Part shown: piece after piece, positions 1-5,512 of the stretch
Numbering within the stretch: position 1 is the first letter of the stretch
Layout of the letters: each line of letters opens with the position of its first letter
NCBI GenBank assembly: GCA_944372275.1
Contig: CALVYO010000047.1
Coordinates: 1-9,384, forward strand
Reading direction: 5' to 3'
Length of the DNA: 9,384 nt
From: an uncultured Bacilli bacterium
GTDB lineage: Bacteria > Bacillota_I > Bacilli_A > RF39 > UBA660
Notes under the pieces: model-generated
Seen by the model: only the letters and a program-made list of their open reading frames with translations
Told to the model about the DNA's origin: nothing
Database searches by the model: none
Program-made: the position numbers and the translations under genes

Positions 1-9
1 CTATGCTCT

Positions 10-39
10 TTGACAATTTTATATATTAATTTTTATAAT
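10..39 (+). promoter_or_regulatory. Consensus sigma-A-like promoter on the strand opposite to all genes
   Basis: The sequence has TTGACA at 10-15 and TATAAT at 34-39 with an 18-base spacer. Both hexamers match the consensus exactly. Transcription would start near base 46 and run rightwards through the stem-loop at 54-100 into the 3' end of the prepilin-like gene, antisense to it. No plausible protein gene lies on this strand downstream. It could drive an antisense or small structured RNA, or be a chance match in AT-rich DNA. The match is seen; activity is inferred. Confidence 0.4.
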
Positions 40-53
40 TATTAAATAAATTT

Positions 54-100
54 ACACACTATACTTGACAAGCTCTTGCCACTTTATCGGCAAGGTGTGT
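54..100. other. Composite stem-loop downstream of the prepilin-like gene
   Basis: CTTGCC (75-80) pairs with GGCAAG (89-94) around an 8-base loop. ACACAC (54-59) pairs with GTGTGT (95-100), stacked directly on the inner stem with a 15-base bulge on one side. It starts 44 bases past the prepilin stop codon. It may end that transcript, but no clear T-run follows on either strand, so a classical intrinsic terminator is not demonstrated. It may equally fold in an RNA made from the rightward promoter at 10-39. Confidence 0.4.
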
Positions 101-143
101 CTTTACTTCGTTTATACATTATTGTTATTTATACTACGTTTGC

Positions 144-1886
144 TTATTGCAAAACATACGGTGAATTTGGAGTACCTTTACCTCCTGTGAAGGTTATGGC
201 TGAAGTCCCTGACTTCAGATATATAACTGCACGGACGCCACTCGCAGACGACACCGAACTACTACTGAGGCTACCATCGCTGTGCACGCGTCGAACGTAA
301 GGCGACCTAAATCTATTCATTGTCGAATACCCACTTGATGCAGTTGGATTTTCGATTGTATTTACATCGACAAATGTTTTGGCACTTGATGTGCTTAAAT
401 CTATGTCATTTCCACTGAACATCTCTCCTACTGTTGGTAATCCAACACTTGCTTCCAATGTTTCATCTTGGACATCTTCATAATTTGCTCCAGATGAATA
501 ATTTCCTATATAGAATGTTTTATTTCCTGTATATCGATATGTGTTACTTATTCCTTCAGCAAATGTATTCAGTGGGGTATATATTGTATGACTGGTAGTT
601 ATTGTTGCTGAACTTCCATATTCACTTGCTGTTGGAAGTAAGCCATTTAGTACTACTTTAATACTATCTTCATCTTTACTTACTACCCTAAATGTACACA
701 TATTATCACTTCCACAAGCATTATCATCTCCACTATATGGTACATTAATATATTCTCCTACTTGGACATTATCTGTATTTGTTGATTTGTTTGCTATTTG
801 ATAATTATTCGCAAGAGTACCATCCCCTCCGGTGATGGTTATATCAGAAATTTTTATAACTGCACGGACGCCATCCGTATCCGACACCGAACCACTACTG
901 AGGCCATCATCGCCGAGCACGTACCGAACGCTAGACGAACTAAATCTATTTCCTAACCAAAAACGATCTTTAATATCTAAGAATGAATTTTGCCCAGTAG
1001 TTCCATCGCCTGCTCTTTTATATTGGTCTTCATCTAATAATCCTACGTTTTGTTCTGTTTTTATTTCATCCACATCTGTGTATATTCCTACATTGAATGT
1101 TGTTTTTTGTATATTACTTTGAATACTACTATCTAAACTATTCAAAAAATAGTCATTTAACCAATTATTTATATAACTATTATTATATGCTTCTTCACTT
1201 TCCCATCCGGCACTTGCTGGTTGAATGGTTGTCAATGGTTGTTGGGTTATTAAAGTTAATGTATTAGCAGATTCATCAAACTCTAATACTCGCCATTGAT
1301 GTCCGCCATACCATAAGAAATTGTTTGCTACTTGTTCATTGGTTCCAGTATAATAATATAAGTTTTCATTTGTACTATCCTTTACTAATCCTGTTGTATT
1401 ATCTGCAGAATATTGTTCTAATAATAATGAAATTAATGATGCTGGAAATTTTGGACATTCTTCATCATCCATTGCAAACTTTCCACTTGGGCATAAAGTA
1501 AATGTGTGATTATTACTCTCTATAACCAATTCCGTCAATTTAGTTCCATCATAATTTACATTTATAATATCAGCATTTCCTAAATTAACCATTTCTTTTA
1601 CTTGATCAACATCTAAACTTGTCGTACATAATCTTGTATAACTATTATCTAACTGATATTTTACATCCTCAGTAGCACAATAGTTATTGATACTACCTAG
1701 TATCATATTTGCTTCAGACTTACCAGCGGATATTCTTGCATCCTCTACTACATCTAATATTACAGGTACTGCTATTAACGCTATTATTGCCAAAATAATA
1801 ATAACTGCCAGTAATTCTATTAAAGTAAAGGCATTATTTAGTAAATGCCCCCCCCCCCCAGTTTTGCTATTTGTTAATTTTATCAT
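144..1886 (-). CDS. Prepilin-like surface protein with two DGR-type variable regions
   Basis: A 580-residue type IV pilin/pseudopilin-like protein. The leader (residues 1-19) ends NNA, followed by FTLIELLAVIII: the prepilin peptidase site lies between A19 and F20, with the conserved Glu at mature position 5 (E24) and a hydrophobic helix to about residue 43. Position -1 is Ala instead of the usual Gly. Two modules follow (about 177-366 and 367-580). Each ends in a GVRAVI segment and a glycine-rich TGG-x-GT motif, resembling the DUF6273-like tandem domains of gut Bacillota prepilins. Residues 313-344 and 524-555 are the near-repeated variable regions described separately. Cys occurs at 70, 87, 132, 144, 391 and 397. 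I chose the ATG at 1886 over the one at 1922, because the latter has no ribosome binding site and is only three bases upstream of the -10 box of the gene's own promoter; AAAGG at 1901-1905 is a distant ribosome site. A G12 tract encodes G10-G13. Likely exported, surface-exposed and adhesive; the ligand is unknown. Confidence 0.85.
   Translation of the reverse strand: MIKLTNSKTGGGGHLLNNAFTLIELLAVIIILAIIALIAVPVILDVVEDARISAGKSEANMILGSINNYCATEDVKYQLDNSYTRLCTTSLDVDQVKEMVNLGNADIINVNYDGTKLTELVIESNNHTFTLCPSGKFAMDDEECPKFPASLISLLLEQYSADNTTGLVKDSTNENLYYYTGTNEQVANNFLWYGGHQWRVLEFDESANTLTLITQQPLTTIQPASAGWESEEAYNNSYINNWLNDYFLNSLDSSIQSNIQKTTFNVGIYTDVDEIKTEQNVGLLDEDQYKRAGDGTTGQNSFLDIKDRFWLGNRFSSSSVRYVLGDDGLSSGSVSDTDGVRAVIKISDITITGGDGTLANNYQIANKSTNTDNVQVGEYINVPYSGDDNACGSDNMCTFRVVSKDEDSIKVVLNGLLPTASEYGSSATITTSHTIYTPLNTFAEGISNTYRYTGNKTFYIGNYSSGANYEDVQDETLEASVGLPTVGEMFSGNDIDLSTSSAKTFVDVNTIENPTASSGYSTMNRFRSPYVRRVHSDGSLSSSSVSSASGVRAVIYLKSGTSAITFTGGKGTPNSPYVLQ
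200..218 (-). repeat. Perfect 8-bp inverted repeat beside variable region 2
   Basis: CTGAAGTC (200-207) and GACTTCAG (211-218) are exact inverted repeats around a 3-base centre. In the coding direction the element begins 3 bases after the end of the 96-base variable region 2. DGR targets are known to carry a short hairpin or cruciform just downstream of the variable region that is needed for efficient retrohoming; stem length and position match that arrangement. It lies inside the reading frame, encoding roughly LKSGTS. The structure is seen; its DGR role is inferred. Confidence 0.7.
222..317 (-). repeat. Candidate DGR variable region 2 (VR2)
   Basis: A 96-base segment encoding residues 524-555 of the prepilin-like protein. 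It aligns without gaps to 855-950 at 79/96 identity, and similarity stops sharply at both ends. GC is 51/96, far above the surrounding AT-rich DNA. The coding-strand 3' end, GGCGTCCGTGCAGTTATA, is identical in both copies and is the candidate initiation-of-mutagenic-homology segment. Differences cluster in codons whose first two bases vary while the third stays C or T, as expected when AAC/AAT template codons are mutated at adenine. Confidence 0.8.
819..839 (-). repeat. Imperfect inverted repeat downstream of variable region 1
   Basis: ACCATC (819-824) and GATGGT (834-839) can pair. One mismatch then allows two further C-G pairs inside. In the coding direction it starts 15 bases beyond variable region 1, so it is weaker and farther away than the element next to variable region 2. 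It encodes part of the TITGGDGT motif, so protein constraint could explain it. A possible but doubtful counterpart of the DGR hairpin. Confidence 0.35.
855..950 (-). repeat. Candidate DGR variable region 1 (VR1)
   Basis: The first, internal copy of the 96-base segment, encoding residues 313-344 and in the same frame as the copy at 222-317. The first ten and last eighteen bases (coding strand) are identical in the two copies, with all 17 differences in between. Twelve of 32 residues differ and only one codon differs silently. Flanking DNA on either side is not alignable at nucleotide level, which argues against a simple old domain duplication and for two copies overwritten from one template. 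Confidence 0.75.
1848..1859 (-). repeat. G12 homopolymer in the prepilin leader, probable phase-variation tract
   Basis: Twelve consecutive G on the coding strand (C on the given strand) encode Gly10-Gly13, upstream of the peptidase cleavage site. In an AT-rich genome such a tract is conspicuous. With 11 G the frame reads Ile-Tyr-stop just after the tract; with 13 G it reads Ala-Phe-Thr-Lys-stop. Slipped-strand changes would therefore switch the protein off cleanly, while changes by three only alter the discarded leader. The tract and its frame consequences are seen; switching is inferred. Confidence 0.75.
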
Positions 1887-1913
1887 ATTAACTTCATCTA
1901 CCTTTCTATAAAA

Positions 1914-1942
1914 AGTATACATTATTTTTTTATTTAATGCAA
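1914..1942 (-). promoter_or_regulatory. Promoter of the prepilin-like gene
   Basis: On the minus strand TTGCAT (1937-1942) is followed after 17 bases by TATACT (1914-1919). The -10 box is near consensus and the -35 box is weak. Transcription would start near 1907, downstream of the possible ATG at 1922, which supports translation from 1886. Confidence 0.55.
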
Positions 1943-1962
1943 GATTATTTTAATATTTTAAA

Positions 1963-2002
1963 TAAAAAAAAGAAATCTATAAATTAAATGTTTAGATTTC
2001 TT
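1963..2002 (-). terminator. Intrinsic terminator of the DUF4143 ATPase gene
   Basis: AAGAAATCTA (1970-1979) pairs exactly with TAGATTTCTT (1993-2002), giving a 10-bp stem with a 13-base loop. On the minus strand the stem runs into eight consecutive T (1971 to 1964). It lies about 40 bases past the ATPase stop codon and separates that gene from the prepilin promoter. The stem is AT-rich. Confidence 0.7.
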
Positions 2003-2041
2003 ATAGTAAATACATAAAAATACAATCTTTAGTATAAATAA

Positions 2042-3235
2042 TTATTTTAGTAACCAATCAACAATATTAATTTTTGTTATACCATTATAATCAGATTCTA
2101 AATCCATATCTAAAGTTAATAATATTTTAGGGTAATAATCTCCAGTTTTTTGAAGGGATTTTAATTCTCTATTCAAAACATCATTATCTCTAACAGTTAA
2201 AGCTACTTGATAATAAACTAATCCATCACGATTTTCAGCAACAAAATCTATTTCTAAATCATCTACTTTTCCAACATATACTTTATAACCTCTTCTTAAT
2301 AATTCTAAATAAACTATATTTTCCAATATATGTCCCATATCACTAGCAGATTTTTTACCTAATAAATAACTTCTTAACCCTGTATCTACTACATAATATT
2401 TATAATCTCGCGCTAATAAGTTTTTCCCTTTAACATCAAATCTTTTTGCTTTATATATCAAAAAACTTTCTAAAAATGCTGTTATATAATTTTCCACAGT
2501 ATGATTACTAGTAGGTATTCCTTTACTAGTTAATGTATCGCTTATCTTTTTTGTAGAAATTGGGCTACCTATACTATCAAAAATAAATTTTAATATACTT
2601 TCTAATAACATCTTATCGGTTATATTATTTCGCGAAATTATATCTTTATAAACAACCGTAGAAAAAATACCATCTAAATATTTATCGATGTCATTTGGAT
2701 TAGATTTTAATATACTGATATTTCCTGGCATCCCACCGTTTTTCATATAATCTAAAAACAATTGATAATAATTTTTATCTTCAAAAGCTGATACATATTC
2801 TTTAAATGATAAAGGCAACATCTTTATTTCAATGTATCTTCCAGATAATAATGTAGCTAACTCACCAGATAGAAGATAAGCATTAGAGCCTGTTATATAT
2901 AAATCAATATTTTTTTTAATATATAAACTATCCACAGCTTTTTGAAAGTTTACTACATTTTGAACTTCATCTAAAAATATGTAGTATTTTTTTTTAGAAT
3001 TTATTTGATTATTTATATAAGAGTATAATTCTTTATAATCTTTAAAATCGTAATCAGCATCTTCTAAATTTATATAAATTATCTGTTCATTTTCTACATT
3101 ATTATTTTTTAAATAGTTAATAAATTGTTCAAACAAAGTTGATTTACCGCATCTTCTTATACCAGTTATAACTTTAATTAAGTTTTTATCTTTCCATCTT
3201 TTTAATTCTTCTAAATATTCTATTCGCTCTATCAT
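2042..3235 (-). CDS. AAA_14/DUF4143-type ATP-binding protein
   Basis: A 397-residue P-loop ATPase of the widespread prokaryotic AAA_14 plus DUF4143 family. Walker A is GIRRCGKST (residues 25-33) and Walker B is YYIFLDE (84-90). The segment ITGSNAYLL (114-122) holds the likely sensor Asn118, and SGR (131-133) ends a conserved loop. A winged-helix-like middle region follows. The C-terminal part has the nuclease-like pattern EID (328-330) then YYQVA (Gln343 where a catalytic Lys pattern would be expected), reminiscent of a degenerate PD-(D/E)xK fold. The start is supported by GGTGA at 3240-3244, four bases from the ATG, and a consensus promoter. It is a single-gene unit with its own promoter and terminator. 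Function in this family is poorly defined; a role in defence or DNA transactions is possible but not shown. Confidence 0.9.
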   Translation of the reverse strand: MIERIEYLEELKRWKDKNLIKVITGIRRCGKSTLFEQFINYLKNNNVENEQIIYINLEDADYDFKDYKELYSYINNQINSKKKYYIFLDEVQNVVNFQKAVDSLYIKKNIDLYITGSNAYLLSGELATLLSGRYIEIKMLPLSFKEYVSAFEDKNYYQLFLDYMKNGGMPGNISILKSNPNDIDKYLDGIFSTVVYKDIISRNNITDKMLLESILKFIFDSIGSPISTKKISDTLTSKGIPTSNHTVENYITAFLESFLIYKAKRFDVKGKNLLARDYKYYVVDTGLRSYLLGKKSASDMGHILENIVYLELLRRGYKVYVGKVDDLEIDFVAENRDGLVYYQVALTVRDNDVLNRELKSLQKTGDYYPKILLTLDMDLESDYNGITKINIVDWLLK

Positions 3236-3251
3236 AATATCACCAAGAAAA

Positions 3252-3280
3252 ATTATACAACTACTCAGTTAAATTGTCAA
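3252..3280 (-). promoter_or_regulatory. Consensus promoter of the ATPase gene
   Basis: On the minus strand TTGACA (3275-3280) and TATAAT (3252-3257) are both perfect and separated by the ideal 17 bases. The predicted start near 3245 leaves only about ten untranslated bases, with the ribosome site GGTGA at 3240-3244 at the very 5' end of the message. Confidence 0.85.
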
Positions 3281-3283
3281 GTT

Positions 3284-3301
3284 ATGGAAATAAATTTCCA
3301 T
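3284..3301. promoter_or_regulatory. Operator-like inverted repeat upstream of the ATPase promoter
   Basis: ATGGAAAT and ATTTCCAT are perfect 8-bp arms around AA, ending three bases upstream of the -35 box. This is a typical place for a dimeric regulator. Alternatively, read rightwards, a 7-bp stem with a TAAA loop followed by a T-rich run (TTTGTTTTTT, overlapping the arm end) resembles a weak terminator, though nothing on that strand needs one. Confidence 0.4.
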
Positions 3302-3308
3302 TTGTTTT

Positions 3309-3507
3309 TTATAATAATGGTGTCATATATAGTGGTAAATAAATTATTTCGTCTAATTGTTTATAATCTCTTATATGAATTACATATGAATCACTTAACA
3401 TATCTTTGTATATTTTTCTTTGCATAAATATTACTTCTTTTCTATCATACACCAAATCGAGATTATTATATACCCCTTTTTTACACCAAATCGAGATTTT
3501 TATACAT
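3309..3507 (-). pseudogene. Frameshifted 54-codon micro-gene of unknown function
   Basis: From the ATG at 3507 the frame reads MYKNLDLV and then stops. A near-tandem duplication of 34 bases lies there (17 identical bases at 3448-3464 and 3482-3498). If one 34-base unit is removed, the frame continues as VYDRKEVIFMQRKIYKD, through SYVIHIRDYKQLDEIIYLP, to a TAA at 3309-3311, giving an uninterrupted 54-residue protein. The distal part alone is open from an internal ATG at 3425 (38 residues). I do not recognise the family, and the ATG at 3507 lacks a clear ribosome site. It may be a relic of a longer gene, as the composition looks protein-like (charged and hydrophobic residues alternating, few Asn/Lys runs). 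It sits just after the ftsH terminator. Confidence 0.4.
3448..3498. repeat. 17-base direct repeat with 34-base period
   Basis: TACACCAAATCGAGATT occurs at 3448-3464 and 3482-3498, with a 17-base spacer, and looser similarity continues beyond the exact match. Because 34 is not a multiple of three, the duplication shifts the reading frame of the micro-gene at 3309-3507. With only two copies it is not a CRISPR array. Confidence 0.85.
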
Positions 3508-3512
3508 ATTTT

Positions 3513-3555
3513 TTTATTTAATAACTAAAAACTAAAGATTTTACTCTTTAGTTTT
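3513..3555 (-). terminator. Terminator overlapping the ftsH stop codon
   Basis: An 11-bp stem pairs 3528-3538 with 3545-3555 (core AACTAAAGA with TCTTTAGTT) around a 6-base loop that contains the ftsH stop codon. On the minus strand T-rich sequence follows. The stem is weak in GC but well placed to end the tilS-ftsH transcript. Confidence 0.6.
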
Positions 3556-5499
3556 ATCAATTGCATCTTTTAATTCTTCCTTAGTCATTTTAGTATAACC
3601 TTTGATTTTTAATTCTTTAGCAATATTTTTTAATTCTTCTAAAGTTTCTTCTTTAACTTCTTCATCTGGTAAACATTTATGTTCTACTAAATAATCAATT
3701 TCTTCTTTAGTTAAAGTTTCTTTAGTAATAAGTGTATTAGCTATTAAATCTAATAAGTCTCTATTTTCTTTAATTAATTGTGTTGCTTTTTTATAGCATT
3801 CATCCATAATTTTACGCATTTCTTGATCTATCTCATAAGCAACTTGACCAGAGAAATTACGAGATTTATTGTAATCTCTTCCTAAGAAGACACTACCTTC
3901 TTGTTGTTCTAATTGAAGCGGTCCTAAAGAACTCATTCCGTATTCAGTAACCATTGATCTAACTATTTTAGTTGCTTGTTCAAAATCGTTGTGAGCACCT
4001 GTAGTTATTTCGTTAAATACTAATTCTTCAGCAACACGACCACCTAATAAGCCAATTATTCTTTCTAATAATTCTTGTTTAGTAGCAGTAAATCTTTCTT
4101 CTTTAGGTAACATCATCGTATAACCACCAGCATAACCACGTGGAATAATAGTTATTTTTTGGACATCGTTAGCACCATCTAATTTTATACCTAATACAGC
4201 GTGACCTGCTTCGTGATAAGCAACCAATTTCTTATCGTGTTCGGTATATTTTTTAGATTTCTTAGCTGGTCCCATTAATACTCGATCGTGAGCTTCATCT
4301 ATTTCTAACATAGTTATACTTTCTTTATTTCTTCTTACAGCAAGTAGAGCGGCTTCATTAAGTAAGTTCTCTAAATCGGCACCACTAAAACCAACTGTTC
4401 TTTGAGAAATATTTTTTAAAGACACATTTTTAGCAAAAGTTTTTCCTTTAGCATGAACGTTTAATATTTCCTCTCTTCCTTTAGCATCTGGTAAATTAAC
4501 TTGAACTTGTCGATCAAATCTACCTGGTCTTAAAAGTGCTGGATCTAGTACATCTGGTCTATTTGTAGCCGCAATAATAATTATTCCTTCATTAGCTCCA
4601 AATCCATCCATTTCAGTTAACAATTGGTTTAATGTTTGCTCTCTTTCATCGTGGCCACCGCCTAAACCAGCACCTCTTTGTCTACCTACAGCATCAATTT
4701 CATCGATAAATATTAAACAAGGGGCATTATGTTTAGCCTGTTTAAACATATCTCTTACACGTGATGCTCCGACACCGACAAATAATTCTACAAATTCAGA
4801 ACCACTTATATAATAAAATGGAACATTAGCTTCACCAGCAACAGCTTTAGCAAGTAATGTTTTACCTGTTCCTGGAGGACCTACTAATAAAACTCCCTTA
4901 GGAATTCTTGCACCCAATCTTTGGAATTTTTTAGGATTTTTTAAAAAGTCGATTAATTCAGCAACTTCTTCTTTTTCTTCATCTAATCCTGCAACATCTT
5001 TAAATGTAACTTTATTGTTTTGTTCATTTAATCTCGCTTTACTTCTACCAAAATCCATTGATTTATTAGCAGCACCCATTTGTCTAGTTACAAAATAGAA
5101 TCCTACTCCTAAAATAATTATCATTGGTAGTACATTAACGATAAATAATAATAATGCACTTGAATCTGGATCTGATAAAGTTGTTATTTTAAAATCATAA
5201 TTTTCTTCAGCATTTAATATTTTAGCCACAACTTCATTAGATAAAGGTACTTTTAAATAAAATGTTTCATTTTCACCATAAGTATTTAATCTACCTCTTA
5301 TTTCATAAACTCCCGCACCACTTCTTGGCGTAATAGAAATTTCAGTTATTTCTTTATTATCCATATATGTAACAAATTGATCATATGTAAATTGATTTAC
5401 TTTATTATTTGATAAATTAAAGAAATAAAGCATACCTAGCATAACTATAAATAAAACTAGATAAGGAAATAAACCTTTTTTTACTTCTTTTTTATTCAT
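3541..5499 (-). CDS. ftsH: ATP-dependent zinc metalloprotease FtsH
   Basis: A 652-residue membrane-anchored AAA+ protease that degrades unneeded or damaged membrane and soluble proteins as a hexamer at the cytoplasmic membrane. Two membrane segments (about 10-28 and 114-137) flank an external domain. The AAA module has Walker A GPPGTGKT (207-214), Walker B CLIFIDEID (261-269) and the second region of homology ATNRPDVLDPALLRPGRFDR (311-330) with its arginine fingers. The protease domain has HEAGH (429-433) and the third zinc ligand Asp505. All catalytic residues are present. The C-terminus (about 619-648) is unusual: LKNIAKELKIKGY followed by KEELKDAI resembles a Rho_N/SAP-like helix-extended-loop-helix motif. 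The start follows a perfect AAGGAGG, and the gene is translationally close-coupled to tilS 13 bases upstream. In many Bacillota hpt lies between tilS and ftsH; it is absent here. Confidence 0.98.
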   Translation of the reverse strand: MNKKEVKKGLFPYLVLFIVMLGMLYFFNLSNNKVNQFTYDQFVTYMDNKEITEISITPRSGAGVYEIRGRLNTYGENETFYLKVPLSNEVVAKILNAEENYDFKITTLSDPDSSALLLFIVNVLPMIIILGVGFYFVTRQMGAANKSMDFGRSKARLNEQNNKVTFKDVAGLDEEKEEVAELIDFLKNPKKFQRLGARIPKGVLLVGPPGTGKTLLAKAVAGEANVPFYYISGSEFVELFVGVGASRVRDMFKQAKHNAPCLIFIDEIDAVGRQRGAGLGGGHDEREQTLNQLLTEMDGFGANEGIIIIAATNRPDVLDPALLRPGRFDRQVQVNLPDAKGREEILNVHAKGKTFAKNVSLKNISQRTVGFSGADLENLLNEAALLAVRRNKESITMLEIDEAHDRVLMGPAKKSKKYTEHDKKLVAYHEAGHAVLGIKLDGANDVQKITIIPRGYAGGYTMMLPKEERFTATKQELLERIIGLLGGRVAEELVFNEITTGAHNDFEQATKIVRSMVTEYGMSSLGPLQLEQQEGSVFLGRDYNKSRNFSGQVAYEIDQEMRKIMDECYKKATQLIKENRDLLDLIANTLITKETLTKEEIDYLVEHKCLPDEEVKEETLEELKNIAKELKIKGYTKMTKEELKDAIDKTKE

Positions 5500-5504
5500 T
5501 TTTT

Positions 5505-5511
5505 CCTCCTT
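5505..5511 (-). promoter_or_regulatory. Perfect Shine-Dalgarno site of ftsH
   Basis: AAGGAGG on the minus strand, five bases before the ftsH ATG and starting right after the tilS stop codon (5513-5515). It fixes the ftsH start and implies tilS and ftsH are on one message. It is stronger than the GGTGA-type sites of the other genes here. Confidence 0.92.
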
Positions 5512-5512
5512 C

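Noticed and set aside
76..300. Open frame on the plus strand at the left edge, and similar plus-strand frames at 832-1122, 1687-1911, 6476-6712 and 8376-8663
   Set aside because: All overlap well-supported minus-strand genes, lack ribosome sites and recognisable motifs, and look like shadow frames.
222..950. The two variable regions as an ordinary ancient domain duplication
   Set aside because: The rest of the two modules is not alignable at nucleotide level, while these 96 bases stay 82% identical, and differences avoid codon position 3. A plain duplication under selection would show the opposite pattern. It remains the main alternative until a template repeat is found.
1887..1922. Extended start of the prepilin-like protein at the ATG at 1922
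   Set aside because: That ATG has no ribosome site and lies upstream of the predicted transcription start, only three bases before the -10 box; the ATG at 1886 gives a more typical prepilin leader.
3448..3498. CRISPR-like repeat and spacer (17-base repeat, 17-base spacer)
   Set aside because: Only two copies, spacer partly similar to the repeat flank, no cas genes, and the repeat belongs to a decayed reading frame.
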